A program made the translations under genes and the position numbers. From the NCBI RefSeq assembly GCF_027980145.1, contig NZ_JAMZNK010000022.1, forward strand, positions 22,337-86,336: a DNA stretch of 64,000 nt, given 5' to 3'. This DNA is from Flavobacterium azizsancarii (GTDB taxonomy: Bacteria; Bacteroidota; Bacteroidia; Flavobacteriales; Flavobacteriaceae). Below are positions 36,133 to 45,045 of this stretch, piece by piece (positions within the stretch are counted from its first letter, which is position 1; each line of letters begins with the position of its first letter). Below the pieces are notes generated by a model. That model was given only the letters and a program-made list of their open reading frames with translations, made no database searches and had not been told where the DNA came from.

Positions 36133-36491
36133 TACATTTGGCGTTTTACAGGTCCTGAGATAGAATCAATATCTTCTTTTACTTTATCTATTTCTGTGGG
36201 CGTATCACCTAACAAATTTGAAGTTAGATTTGTAGTATCTCCTAACAGGTTCGTTTTGGCATCATTAATCTGAGCATTGATATTACCTGTTATACTATTC
36301 AGAGAATTGGCATCAAGGCCATTCGCTTCAGCTCCTTTTTGAATTTCGCTTTTAATATCGTTGGTTGCATTTTTTAATTGCGCCATTGCTTTACCCATTG
36401 TGCGGGCAATTTCAGGCACTTTGTCTGAACCAAAAAGCATTAACACTATAAACAGTATAAAAACTAATTCTCCTCCTCCTATACCAAACAT
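36132..36491 (-). CDS. tatA: Sec-independent protein translocase TatA/TatB
   Basis: The 119-residue protein is a Tat pore subunit. It has the N-terminal membrane helix (GELVFILFIVLMLFGSDKVP, residues 7-26) with the hinge FGSDKVPEIAR and a following amphipathic helix (TMGKAMAQLKNATNDIKSEI). The tail of about 60 residues is long for TatA and near TatB size, so the subtype is uncertain, as is common in Bacteroidota. It overlaps the PAP2 gene by one base. Confidence 0.9.
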   Translation of the reverse strand: MFGIGGGELVFILFIVLMLFGSDKVPEIARTMGKAMAQLKNATNDIKSEIQKGAEANGLDANSLNSITGNINAQINDAKTNLLGDTTNLTSNLLGDTPTEIDKVKEDIDSISGPVKRQM

Positions 36492-36554
36492 ATCTTTTAT
36501 TTTTGTGTGTTACAAAGATATTAAATTTTGCAACTGACAACTTTAAAATTTACT

Positions 36555-36584
36555 TAAAAAAAAAAGACTCTTTTCAGAGTCTTT
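36555..36584 (-). terminator. Terminator after the M1 peptidase gene
   Basis: On the minus strand AAAGACTC and GAGTCTTT pair around a 6-base loop and are followed by a run of eight or more T. It lies just past the stop at 36592. Confidence 0.85.
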
Positions 36585-36591
36585 AAGTGTA

Positions 36592-38835
36592 TTATTGATC
36601 AAATTTTGATTTCACTTCAACTTTTGGCCAGGAGTTATTGGTTACATCAATATCTGCTGTCATTAATTTTGGATCTATCTGAATGCTTTTTATTGCTTTT
36701 GAAGTTGCATAAACTTTCTTAGCTGTATCATTATTTTTTCTCCAGATTTGGGCCGGATATTGATAATTATCTTTCGTTCCGTCTTCATAGGTAATTTCAA
36801 CAATAATTGGCATAATCATTCCGCCCGGCTTGTTAAATTCTACTTCATAGAAATATTTAGGCGTTTTAATTTCTGCTTTTTCCTCAGCAGTAAAAGTCTC
36901 ATTGATATAATCCGCCAATGGCTTTACATCTTCAACTTTTAATGGCTTTTTCTTAGACGCATTTACCTCAGCATTATCTCCGGCAACTAAATACACGAAT
37001 GGTCCTTTCTCAAAACCAAAACGTCCTTTTCTCACCTTTACATCTTTAATATCAGCTGTTGGAGTATCAGAAACGTAGTATTGTTTTACATCTTTGATTC
37101 CTATATCTACAAAATCAGTTGAATAAAACCAGCCTCTAAAAAACCAGTCTAAATCTACTGCCGAAGCATCTTCCATAGTTCTAAAGAAATCCTCAGGAGT
37201 TGGATGTTTAAATTTCCATCTGTTTGCATATGTTTTAAAAGCATAATCAAACAATTCTCTTCCCATTACTACTTCTCTTAAAATATTAAGACCTGTAGCG
37301 GGTTTTCCGTAGGCATTATTTCCAAATTGATGAATCGTTTCAGAGTTTGACATAATTGGCTCTAAAAACTTTTGGTCTCCGCTCATATAAGGAACAATAT
37401 TTTTTGCAGGACCACGTCTTGAAGGAAAATTTGGATCTAATTCCTGTTCTGCAAGATATTCTAAAAACGAATTTAAACCTTCGTCCATCCAGCTCCATTG
37501 ACGCTCATCTGAGTTTACAATCATTGGAAAGAAATTATGTCCTACTTCGTGAATTACCACACCAATCATTCCGTTTTTAATCTCTTTACTAGTTACTCCA
37601 TTTTCGTCAGGACGACCAAAATTCCAACAAATCATTGGATATTCCATCCCCTGATCTTCTGCAGAAACTGATACTGCTTTTGGATAAGGATAATCGAAAG
37701 TACGAGCTGAATAACTTCTTAAAGTATGCGCCACAGTCATGGTCGAAGTTTCTCCCCAAAGCGGATTTGCTTCTTTTGGATAAACAGATTCAGCCATTAC
37801 CACTTTATTTCCAATCTTTACGGCCATTGCATCGTAAATAAACTTTCTTGAAGAAGCAATTCCAAAATCACGTACATTTTTAGCACTAAATTTCCATGTT
37901 TTTTTCTTATCAGAAAAACCTTTTTCCGCTGCCTCAGCTTCAGCTTGTGTTACAATTACAACGGGTTTATCAAATGATTTCTGAGCCTGTTCGTAACGTT
38001 TTACCTGTTCTGGCGTAAAAACTTCACTTCTGTTTGTCAGTTCTCCCGTAGCATCAATTACGTGATCCGCAGGAACTGTAATATTTACATCAAAATTACC
38101 AAATGGTAATGCAAATTCTCCGCTTCCCCAGAACTGCATATTTTGCCAGCCTTCAACATCATTGTAAACGGCCATTCTTGGATAAAACTGAGCAATTACA
38201 TATAATTTATTTCCGTCTTTCTCAAACGATTCATAACCGGAACGTCCGCCACCTTCTTTTCTGTAATTATTAATATTGTACCACCATTTTATAGCCATCG
38301 AAATTTTCTCTCCTGGCTTTAATGGAGTAACCAGATTAATACGCATCATGGTTTCGTTGATTGTATAAGACATTGGGTTGCCTTTTGCATCCTTAACATA
38401 TTCAATATTAAAACCGCGTTCTAAATCTTTTTTCAAATATTTACCTGAGAAACTTTCAAGAGGCAAAACCTGATTAATTTTTTCACTTTCTGCAAGTGAT
38501 GTCTGGGTCTTTGCCTTTGCCTGATTCTGATCTAACTGAATCCACAGATAATCTAAACTATCCGGAGAATTGTTTGAATAGGTGATTACCTCAGAACCAT
38601 TTATTTTTGAATTTTTATCATCTAATTCAATATCAATTTTATAATCTGCCTGTTGTTGATAATACGCCGGTCCCGGAGCTCCAGATGCTGTACGAAACAT
38701 ATTAGGCGTTGCTAGCAAATCATACATTTGACTGAATTTGTTAGTATCGTATTTCCCTTGCTGTTTTGGAGCAACTGTTTTGTCCTGAGCGATTAAAATC
38801 GCAGGAAAAATCAATAATAATGAAAGTTTTTTCAT
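36592..38835 (-). CDS. M1 family metallopeptidase, secreted
   Basis: The 747-residue protein has a signal peptide (LLIFPAILIAQ, residue 16), an N-terminal beta domain and the M1 catalytic core. GMEYPMICWNF stands in for the GAMEN exopeptidase motif, and the zinc site is HEVGH followed after 18 residues by glutamate in WMDEGLNSF (near residue 430-453). The C-terminal 150 residues form a further beta-rich domain. It is a periplasmic or exported gluzincin, likely an aminopeptidase; the altered GMEYP motif leaves specificity open. A 66-base spacer separates it from the DUF6702 gene upstream. Confidence 0.92.
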   Translation of the reverse strand: MKKLSLLLIFPAILIAQDKTVAPKQQGKYDTNKFSQMYDLLATPNMFRTASGAPGPAYYQQQADYKIDIELDDKNSKINGSEVITYSNNSPDSLDYLWIQLDQNQAKAKTQTSLAESEKINQVLPLESFSGKYLKKDLERGFNIEYVKDAKGNPMSYTINETMMRINLVTPLKPGEKISMAIKWWYNINNYRKEGGGRSGYESFEKDGNKLYVIAQFYPRMAVYNDVEGWQNMQFWGSGEFALPFGNFDVNITVPADHVIDATGELTNRSEVFTPEQVKRYEQAQKSFDKPVVIVTQAEAEAAEKGFSDKKKTWKFSAKNVRDFGIASSRKFIYDAMAVKIGNKVVMAESVYPKEANPLWGETSTMTVAHTLRSYSARTFDYPYPKAVSVSAEDQGMEYPMICWNFGRPDENGVTSKEIKNGMIGVVIHEVGHNFFPMIVNSDERQWSWMDEGLNSFLEYLAEQELDPNFPSRRGPAKNIVPYMSGDQKFLEPIMSNSETIHQFGNNAYGKPATGLNILREVVMGRELFDYAFKTYANRWKFKHPTPEDFFRTMEDASAVDLDWFFRGWFYSTDFVDIGIKDVKQYYVSDTPTADIKDVKVRKGRFGFEKGPFVYLVAGDNAEVNASKKKPLKVEDVKPLADYINETFTAEEKAEIKTPKYFYEVEFNKPGGMIMPIIVEITYEDGTKDNYQYPAQIWRKNNDTAKKVYATSKAIKSIQIDPKLMTADIDVTNNSWPKVEVKSKFDQ

Positions 38836-38901
38836 AAATTTTTAATGGTAATTTTGTCAGGTTGTGAAAATAATAATTAAAACAATATTTTTACCTATTA
38901 T

Positions 38902-39408
38902 TTAATACTTTAACACTTCTTTTCTTGAAGATTCTGTAAAGAGAACACTCTTTTTAGTTCCAAATGCTGTAATATGTGTAATGTTTTGCTGTTCAGCGTT
39001 CCAATCGACCAAAACAGTATTTGAAATTTCGATTGTTTTAAACTTACTAATGTCTGTTATTCTGGAATAACAAACCAAAACATCTCCTGCCTCAACTTCT
39101 TTAGATAAAAAAGTAATGGGCTTTGACTGACCGTTTATTTTTATAGTAAAATTTTCAGCGAGATATCTCTTCAACAAATCAACATCAGCCTGAGTTTCCT
39201 TATCAGTTCCCACGAATGTTTTTTGATGGTATTTCTTTTCCATTCCATTATTCAAATCGTCGATAAAAATTCGAGCAGTGATTTGAATCATTTTTTTCTC
39301 AGCGGCATAATTGACCTGAAAAACTCCCATATAAAATTTATGGAATGAAAAAGCAGAAAGCGATAAAAATAATATCCCTACCAGAGGATAAATTAATCTA
39401 TTTTTCAT
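38902..39408 (-). CDS. DUF6702 family secreted protein
   Basis: The 168-residue protein has a signal anchor or signal peptide (LVGILFLSLSAFSFH, residue 21) and beta-rich segments: FYMGVFQVNYAAEKKMIQIT, RIFIDDLNNGMEKKYHQK and NTVLVDWNAEQQNITHI. It fits the DUF6702 type found next to M1 peptidases in Bacteroidota. Function unknown. The ATG overlaps the preceding stop by 4 bases (ATGA), so translation is coupled to the upstream gene; the M1 peptidase gene follows. Confidence 0.75.
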   Translation of the reverse strand: MKNRLIYPLVGILFLSLSAFSFHKFYMGVFQVNYAAEKKMIQITARIFIDDLNNGMEKKYHQKTFVGTDKETQADVDLLKRYLAENFTIKINGQSKPITFLSKEVEAGDVLVCYSRITDISKFKTIEISNTVLVDWNAEQQNITHITAFGTKKSVLFTESSRKEVLKY

Positions 39409-40157
39409 TTTCCGGAAACACTCACTTTTTTGAATTCTTTATTTTTAGTAATTAAAAAATCCATTAGTTCAAATTTTTGTTCAGGATCAAGATGCTTTTT
39501 TGACTCTGCATCATTTGAGCAATACATCAAAAACAATTCGATCTCATCCTCTTTTAACCCCAATGTATTGGTAAAAAAATCAGGTTTGAAATTTGCTCTT
39601 GAATATTCTATAAAGGCCATATCAGATATAGTCTCTTCTTTTACTTCGTCATTTTTAGAGAGTAATTTTTTAACATCTTTAAAAATACGTACAAAATCAG
39701 TTCCATATTTAATAGTCTGATCAGAATACATTGCTATATTTTTTGCCGTAGACTGCTGATCATCTTCAAACTGCATATCAACAATTTTTTGCGAATTGCC
39801 ACTAAGTACTTTTACTTTTAGATCTTTATGAACCAAAACTTCTTTAAGTTCGTTGCTTACCAAAGTCAGGGACACTGCAAAAAGAACTTCTGCACAATCT
39901 TTCTCTGTTAAAACAATCTTTTTTGACTGAAATGCCAAACCTGTAAACAACAAAGTATCTTTAGGTTTTGCCATAATATCAAATAATCCGTTTGTCCCAA
40001 TAAAGGTTCTGATATTTGCATTTACATTCAATACATAACCACTTTCGATCGCCAGAGTTTTATTTACTGCCTGACCATGTAGAGGTTTCCTTCCATTTTG
40101 CCCAAGTATAATTTGACAAAATAAGCACACAACGAGTATTCCTAGTTTATTTTTCAT
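39405..40157 (-). CDS. Carboxypeptidase-regulatory-like secreted protein (third paralogue)
   Basis: The 250-residue protein has a signal peptide (ILVVCLFCQIILGQ, residue 20) and a CarboxypepD_reg-like beta sandwich: HGQAVNKTLAIESGYVLNVN, GTNGLFDIMAKPKDTLLFTG, LVSNELKEVLV. It is a diverged relative of the two preceding genes but lacks their SGRTAMLKKEV block. The C-terminal half (LGLKEDEIELFLMYCSND onwards) looks helical. It starts 11 bases inside the previous gene and overlaps the next by 4. No function is known. Confidence 0.75.
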   Translation of the reverse strand: MKNKLGILVVCLFCQIILGQNGRKPLHGQAVNKTLAIESGYVLNVNANIRTFIGTNGLFDIMAKPKDTLLFTGLAFQSKKIVLTEKDCAEVLFAVSLTLVSNELKEVLVHKDLKVKVLSGNSQKIVDMQFEDDQQSTAKNIAMYSDQTIKYGTDFVRIFKDVKKLLSKNDEVKEETISDMAFIEYSRANFKPDFFTNTLGLKEDEIELFLMYCSNDAESKKHLDPEQKFELMDFLITKNKEFKKVSVSGK

Positions 40158-40875
40158 TTTCGAGAATTGTTAGATATTTCCTTGCTAAATCTGTTATTAA
40201 AAACATACTCATTGTTTTGTTTTTCGTATCCAAAGATACGGCAAATTCAGCATCATCTACACAATATAATTGAAATCCTTTGATATCAGCCACCGGAATT
40301 CTCAATCTATTCGTATAATAATTCTCATCAAAAAGGTATTCTATTTTTCGAAAAAGCATCTCTTTTTTCTCGACGTTTACCTCTTTTTTAAGCATTGCAG
40401 TTCGTCCGGAAATTGCATTAAGTAACTTATCTACAGAAGTTGAAGTTGCTGTATACACTTTTCTTTCTGCGGCTGTATATTTTTTTTGACCATAAGGAAT
40501 TACACCCAAATTCTCAGCTGTAATATTTGCATTTTCGTTTACAACAACCTCTTTCAATTCTATTTCTTTAGCGTTCATTTTGATCACAATAGAACTTGAA
40601 TTTATATCTTCAATTGTAATACGGCGTTTAACAGGATCTAAATTTACTGCCGAAAAAACCAGCACATCGCCTTCTTTTACAACAATAGAAAATATCCCGC
40701 TAACATCTGAAACTGCCGTAACCTGTGTTGTATTATTAATAATATTTACGCCTTCAACATTAGAGGACTGCTCAAAGATTTGTCCGGTAATTTGTTTTGA
40801 AACTACATTTTGACCAAAACCTACCTGAACAATGAGCAAAAGAAAAAGTATTTGTAATGTGTTATTTATTTTCAC
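40147..40875 (-). CDS. Carboxypeptidase-regulatory-like secreted protein (second paralogue)
   Basis: The GTG at 40875 (MKINNTLQILFLLLIVQVGF) is the preferred start; an in-frame TTG lies two codons earlier at 40881. The product of about 242 residues has a signal peptide (ending FGQN) and a CarboxypepD_reg-like domain (ISKQITGQIFEQSSNVEGVN, VSDVSGIFSIVVKEGD). The C-terminal half shares IPYGQKKYTAAERKVYTATS, SGRTAMLKKEVNVEKKE and a final KYLTILENEK with the first paralogue. Its start lies inside the upstream gene. Function unknown. Confidence 0.75.
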   Translation of the reverse strand: MKINNTLQILFLLLIVQVGFGQNVVSKQITGQIFEQSSNVEGVNIINNTTQVTAVSDVSGIFSIVVKEGDVLVFSAVNLDPVKRRITIEDINSSSIVIKMNAKEIELKEVVVNENANITAENLGVIPYGQKKYTAAERKVYTATSTSVDKLLNAISGRTAMLKKEVNVEKKEMLFRKIEYLFDENYYTNRLRIPVADIKGFQLYCVDDAEFAVSLDTKNKTMSMFLITDLARKYLTILENEK

Positions 40876-41617
40876 GTGCAATTATTTCTTTATATTTTAC
40901 TGCCAATTCTGCTAACAAAAACTCTGTCGAGGTTTTATTCTTGGAATTTAAAATTGCGGTAAACTTATCATTATCGACTGCATAATATTCAAATCCTTTT
41001 ACATACTCTAAAGGAATTTGTAATCGATCAATAAAATGCTCGAGCGTAAACATACGCTCTAAAAGCTTCATAAAAAACTCTTTTTTCTCGACAGCTACTT
41101 CTTTTTTCAACATTGCCGTACGTCCTGAGAACATATTCAGCAAAGGATCCATCGAAGCAGAACCTCCCAATCCTACATGAGCATCTAAATCAGTTGCTGT
41201 ACGTAATTTTCTCTCCGCCTCTGTATATGATTTTTGTCCGCTTGGAATAATACCCAACGAAACAGCATTAATACCACTGTAATTTTTAATTACAACTTCC
41301 TGCAATTGATGCATAACCATACCCAATTTTACGGTGAAATTGATATCTGAAAAATTTTCAGGTGTTAACAGCACTTTGTTTTCTTTAAATTGTATCGACG
41401 AAAAAACAAGTGTTTCTCCCGGTTTAGCTGCGATCGAAAAACCACCCAAATCATCTGTTGCAGTCATAACTTCTGTTTGAGCATTAATCACATAAACTCC
41501 TGCCAAATAAGATGCGTTCGAGGTTATCTGACCATTTATCATAGTACGATCCTCACTTTGAGACCACCCAGCCTGACTCATGAAAAATATCAAAACACAT
41601 AGAACTTTATCAATCAA
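40862..41617 (-). CDS. Carboxypeptidase-regulatory-like secreted protein (first paralogue)
   Basis: The start is a TTG at 41617; the frame closes four codons upstream and no ATG lies before the signal peptide. The 251-residue product has a signal peptide (LIFFMSQAGWSQ, residue 19), a CarboxypepD_reg-like domain (MINGQITSNASYLAGVYVIN, TATDDLGGFSIAAKPGETLV) and then IPSGQKSYTEAERKLRTATD, SGRTAMLKKEVAVEKKE, ending KYKEIIARENK. It heads a chain of four overlapping genes. The beta sandwich resembles the plug-proximal domain of TonB receptors, but there is no barrel. Confidence 0.72.
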   Translation of the reverse strand: MIDKVLCVLIFFMSQAGWSQSEDRTMINGQITSNASYLAGVYVINAQTEVMTATDDLGGFSIAAKPGETLVFSSIQFKENKVLLTPENFSDINFTVKLGMVMHQLQEVVIKNYSGINAVSLGIIPSGQKSYTEAERKLRTATDLDAHVGLGGSASMDPLLNMFSGRTAMLKKEVAVEKKEFFMKLLERMFTLEHFIDRLQIPLEYVKGFEYYAVDNDKFTAILNSKNKTSTEFLLAELAVKYKEIIARENK

Positions 41618-41781
41618 AATAGCAAAAATTTAGTTTTGTTCTTAAAAATGTAAAAATATCTTAATGCACTCCAAATTTAGTATTAATGACTTGGTAAAAA
41701 TATGTTAATTAAACCTTGTTTAATTTCTCTGAAAAAAGAGTTTTTAATACCTTTAACGTACACAATCTGAGTTTAAATTTT

Positions 41782-42489
41782 ATGAAAAGCATTATCATTG
41801 CCAGCACTTCTACCCTTCATGAAGGCAGCTATTTAGAATACCTGTTACCTACTTTGCAATTGCATTTTAAAAACTGCAAAAGCATCTTGTTTATCCCTTT
41901 TGCACGACCTAGTGGTATTTCGCATGACGAATACACTAAAAAAGTTGCAGAGGCATTTGCTACAATAAATATTTCTGTAAAAGGAATTCATGAATTCGAA
42001 AACGCCGAAAGCGCCATAAAAGATGCTGAAGGAATATTTACCGGCGGAGGAAATACTTTTTTACTGGTTACCCAATTATACAAACATAATATCATGCAGC
42101 TCCTTTCGGAAACGGTAAAAAACGGAACTCCATATTTAGGAACCAGCGCCGGAAGCAACATTTGCGGTTTATCAATGCAAACTACGAATGACATGCCCAT
42201 CATTTATCCTCCAAGTTTTCAAACATTAGGATTAATCCCTTTTAATTTAAATCCGCATTATCTAGATGCCGATTCACAATCTAAACATATGGGGGAAACG
42301 AGAGAAACGCGTATCAAGGAATTTCACGCTTTTAACGCAATTCCGGTTTTAGGTTTAAGAGAAGGAAGCTGGCTTGAAGTAAAAGGAAACAAAATTACTT
42401 TGAAAGGAAATCTACCGGCTCGTTTGTTTTTGCAAAATGAAATACCGAAAGAATTAGAAACAGAAAGCGATTTAAGCGTATTAAAATAA
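41782..42489 (+). CDS. pepE: Dipeptidase PepE (peptidase S51, alpha-aspartyl dipeptidase)
   Basis: The start MKSIIIASTSTLHEG (41782) is chosen over an upstream TTG at 41716, which would add a 22-residue non-conserved extension. The 235-residue protein has the nucleophile motif GTSAGSNICG (serine near residue 121), the GGGNTFLLV loop and HYLDADSQSKHMGETRETRI with the catalytic histidine and acid segments. PepE cleaves N-terminal Asp-X dipeptides in the cytoplasm. It is divergent from the overlapping secreted-protein chain. Confidence 0.9.
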   Translation: MKSIIIASTSTLHEGSYLEYLLPTLQLHFKNCKSILFIPFARPSGISHDEYTKKVAEAFATINISVKGIHEFENAESAIKDAEGIFTGGGNTFLLVTQLYKHNIMQLLSETVKNGTPYLGTSAGSNICGLSMQTTNDMPIIYPPSFQTLGLIPFNLNPHYLDADSQSKHMGETRETRIKEFHAFNAIPVLGLREGSWLEVKGNKITLKGNLPARLFLQNEIPKELETESDLSVLK

Positions 42490-42496
42490 TTTATTG

Positions 42497-42588
42497 ACCA
42501 TATAAGTTATATAAGATCATTTAAAGAAATTGGAAATTCCAAAATCAGAAATTCCAATTTATATAAAACTTATAATAACTTATATGGT
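42497..42588. repeat. Dispersed intergenic repeat, CCATATAAGT family, copy 1
   Basis: ACCATATAAGTTATATAAG (from 42497) is mirrored by CTTATAATAACTTATATGGT (ending 42588), with an inner inverted pair of AAATTGGAA/TTCCAATTT type. The whole 92 bases can fold into one long imperfect hairpin. Related copies are at 53263 and 57001. It lies between pepE and the tRNA genes. Confidence 0.75.
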
Positions 42589-42600
42589 TTAAAACAAAAA

Positions 42601-42625
42601 ATCCCCAAACAAATTGTTTGAGGAT
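42601..42625 (-). terminator. Terminator of the first tRNA-Gly unit
   Basis: On the minus strand ATCCTCAAACAA pairs with TTGTTTGGGGAT, followed by TTTTTTGTTTT. It lies 8 bases past the 3' end of the tRNA at 42633. Confidence 0.85.
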
Positions 42626-42632
42626 CTTGAAG

Positions 42633-42705
<73 letters not shown>

Positions 42706-42717
42706 ATTAACCGGGTG

Positions 42718-42725
42718 CAAATATA
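42718..42725 (-). promoter_or_regulatory. Promoter -7 box of the first tRNA-Gly
   Basis: On the minus strand TATATTTG lies 12 bases before the mature 5' end. It matches the box of the second copy, TATATTTGCACC being shared. Confidence 0.65.
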
Positions 42726-42774
42726 AACAATTAAATCATTAAAAAAAATAAAATTCAATAATTATTTAGTTTGA

Positions 42775-42809
42775 TAAAAAAACCGAAACATTTAAGTTCC
42801 GGTTTTTTA
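42775..42809 (-). terminator. Terminator of the second tRNA-Gly unit
   Basis: On the minus strand AAAAAACCGGAAC pairs with GTTTCGGTTTTTT around a short loop, with the T run built into the 3' arm. It directly follows the tRNA 3' end. Confidence 0.85.
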
Positions 42810-42810
42810 G

Positions 42811-42883
<73 letters not shown>

Positions 42884-42895
42884 ATTACCGTGGTG

Positions 42896-42927
42896 CAAAT
42901 ATAAAAAATAAGTCAAGTTAAAAACAA
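42896..42927 (-). promoter_or_regulatory. Promoter of the second tRNA-Gly
   Basis: On the minus strand a -33 TTG (42927-42925) is followed after 21 bases by TATATTTG (42903-42896), and the mature 5' end is 12 bases further on. Confidence 0.6.
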
Positions 42928-43019
42928 GCTTTTTTGCAAAAAAAATCAATTAAAATCAACAATTATTTATAACTTATTTAAAACTAAAAAGTTATAGAGT
43001 CAATTATTTTTCAAGAAAC

Positions 43020-43457
43020 ATGAATATTATTAAAGAAATACCTTCAAAAGAAACTTATATCGTCCGCCAGCCTGTTCTTCGAAAAGGAAAACCCATAGAA
43101 AGTTGCACTTTTGAAGGAGATGATCTGAAAACAACACACCATTTTGGATTATTTGATGATGAAAATTTAACAGGAATTATTTCGTTATTCGATAAAATCA
43201 ATCCTATCTTTGCCGAAAAAAATCAAGCTCAGATTCGCGGGATGGCAGTTTTAGAAACCTACCAGAAAAAAGGATTTGGAGAAACTTTAGTTAAATATTG
43301 CGAAACCTACTGCATAACTAACAAAGTCGATTTGATTTGGTTTAACGCCAGAACTACAGCTGTAGGTTTTTATAAAAAGATGAATTACCAGCCCCAAGGT
43401 GAACCATTTGAAATTAAAGACGTTGGCGAACACTATCTAATGTTTAAAAAATTATAG
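43020..43457 (+). CDS. GNAT family N-acetyltransferase
   Basis: The 145-residue protein has a GNAT fold with the acetyl-CoA loop QIRGMAVLETYQKKGFGETL (near residues 75-95, R/QxxGxG/A form QKKGFG) and the late motif FYKKMNYQPQGEPFEIKDVG. The substrate is unknown. It abuts the L,D-transpeptidase gene with one base between stop and start, so the two are probably cotranscribed. Confidence 0.9.
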   Translation: MNIIKEIPSKETYIVRQPVLRKGKPIESCTFEGDDLKTTHHFGLFDDENLTGIISLFDKINPIFAEKNQAQIRGMAVLETYQKKGFGETLVKYCETYCITNKVDLIWFNARTTAVGFYKKMNYQPQGEPFEIKDVGEHYLMFKKL

Positions 43458-43458
43458 A

Positions 43459-45045
43459 ATGAACAAACTTTACTTCTTATTAGTAATATGCATTTTTATT
43501 GGCTGTAAAAAAGAGACGCCAAAAATTATTCCTGCTGTGGTTAAAAAAACCGCACCGGCAATCATACTCACTGATGAAAGAAAAGTACAAATAGACACTA
43601 CGCTGTTAGGCACTTTTAAGAGCGAGACATTAAAGCAATTTTATAATTCATCTGAAAACACAACAGTTTGGGGCAACCTAAAGAAGAGAACCTACGTTTT
43701 ATCTCAGCTGTTAAAAGCGGAAGAACTAGGTTTAAACCCGGAAGATTATAAGGCTTCGAAACTAAAAAAGTTCGAAGAGAGAATCAATAACCTAAGTGAT
43801 ATTGACCTTGCTACTTATGACATATTACTAACTTATAATTTTGAAAAATACCTGAACCATCTTTATAAAGGAAAATTAAATCCTAAAAAACTATACACGG
43901 ATTGGGATCTGGACGAGAAAACGTTTGATGTTAATACTGTTCTTATAAAGGCTTTTAATAAAAACAAATTAGACAGTGTTGTTGACAACATCCAATCAAA
44001 GGCATATACTTACAAACAGTTGTTAAAGGCGCTTGAAATTATAAATACTTTTCCGGATGACAACGTCAAAACTATTGAGGCCACAGAAAAAATAACCTTA
44101 AAAGACACTAATTCGGCTTTAATAAACATAAAAAAGAGACTTATCTATTGGCAAGACATGCCTGCAAAAGACAGCCTGACGAAGATTTATGATCAAAAAA
44201 CATTCGAATCGGTCAAAAAATTCCAGGAAAGACATGGCTTAGCTTCTGATGGAGTTATAGGTATAGGAACTATAAATGCCTTAAACTATTCTAAAGAAAA
44301 AAGAAAGCAGCAAATTATTGCCAATATTGAACGCTGGAGATGGTACACCAATGAATTAGCCGAAAATTATTTCATCATTAACATCCCTGACTATAGCCTA
44401 AATGTTGTCGACAGCCAGGATACTACTCTGGTTCGAAATATTGTTGTGGGAACCAGCAAAAGGAAGACTCCTATTATAACATCGACGTTACGAACTGTTG
44501 TTTTTAACCCGACATGGACTGTTCCGCCAACAATTTTAAAAGAAGATGTTGTTCCGGCCATGAAACGAAATCGTAACTATTTAGCGAATAAAAACATTAC
44601 CATTTATGATACTGCCGGAAATGTTGTTGATCCAAATTCGTGGAATGAAAACAAACCCGGAAATTATCGTTATATTCAAAGTCCCGGCTACAATAACGCC
44701 TTGGGATTAATGAAAATTCTTTTCCCGAATAACCATAGCGTTTATTTGCATGATACCAACCACAGAAACAATTTTGGAAGAAATAACAGATCATTAAGTT
44801 CAGGATGTGTTCGTGTCGAAAATCCGTTGGAACTGGCAGAACATATTTTAGATGATTCTGAAAAATGGTCAAAAGACAGGATTGATACTATAATCGCTTC
44901 AAAAAAGACGACAAGTATCAGAATTACAAAAAAATACGCTTTATATCAATGGTACTGGACGGCATGGAGCAAAAAAAATCAGCTCATTTTCAGAGCTGAT
45001 ATTTATAATCTGGATTCGGATTTGTATGCTAAATTAAGAAATTAG
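43459..45045 (+). CDS. L,D-transpeptidase with peptidoglycan-binding domain (YcbB/LdtD type)
   Basis: The enzyme makes 3-3 crosslinks in peptidoglycan in the periplasm. The 528-residue protein is a likely lipoprotein (CIFIGCKKE, cysteine near residue 16). It has a helical N-terminal scaffold domain, a peptidoglycan-binding domain (TFESVKKFQERHGLASDGVI) and a YkuD catalytic domain with HDTNHRNNFGRNNR and SSGCVRVENP, whose cysteine is the nucleophile. Size and order match LdtD/YcbB. Its 3' end overlaps the convergent second L,D-transpeptidase gene by 12 bases. Confidence 0.93.
   Translation: MNKLYFLLVICIFIGCKKETPKIIPAVVKKTAPAIILTDERKVQIDTTLLGTFKSETLKQFYNSSENTTVWGNLKKRTYVLSQLLKAEELGLNPEDYKASKLKKFEERINNLSDIDLATYDILLTYNFEKYLNHLYKGKLNPKKLYTDWDLDEKTFDVNTVLIKAFNKNKLDSVVDNIQSKAYTYKQLLKALEIINTFPDDNVKTIEATEKITLKDTNSALINIKKRLIYWQDMPAKDSLTKIYDQKTFESVKKFQERHGLASDGVIGIGTINALNYSKEKRKQQIIANIERWRWYTNELAENYFIINIPDYSLNVVDSQDTTLVRNIVVGTSKRKTPIITSTLRTVVFNPTWTVPPTILKEDVVPAMKRNRNYLANKNITIYDTAGNVVDPNSWNENKPGNYRYIQSPGYNNALGLMKILFPNNHSVYLHDTNHRNNFGRNNRSLSSGCVRVENPLELAEHILDDSEKWSKDRIDTIIASKKTTSIRITKKYALYQWYWTAWSKKNQLIFRADIYNLDSDLYAKLRN

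Noticed and set aside
41716..41781. N-terminal extension of pepE from a TTG at 41716
   Set aside because: The extension has no counterpart in the S51 family; the ATG at 41782 begins the conserved protein.
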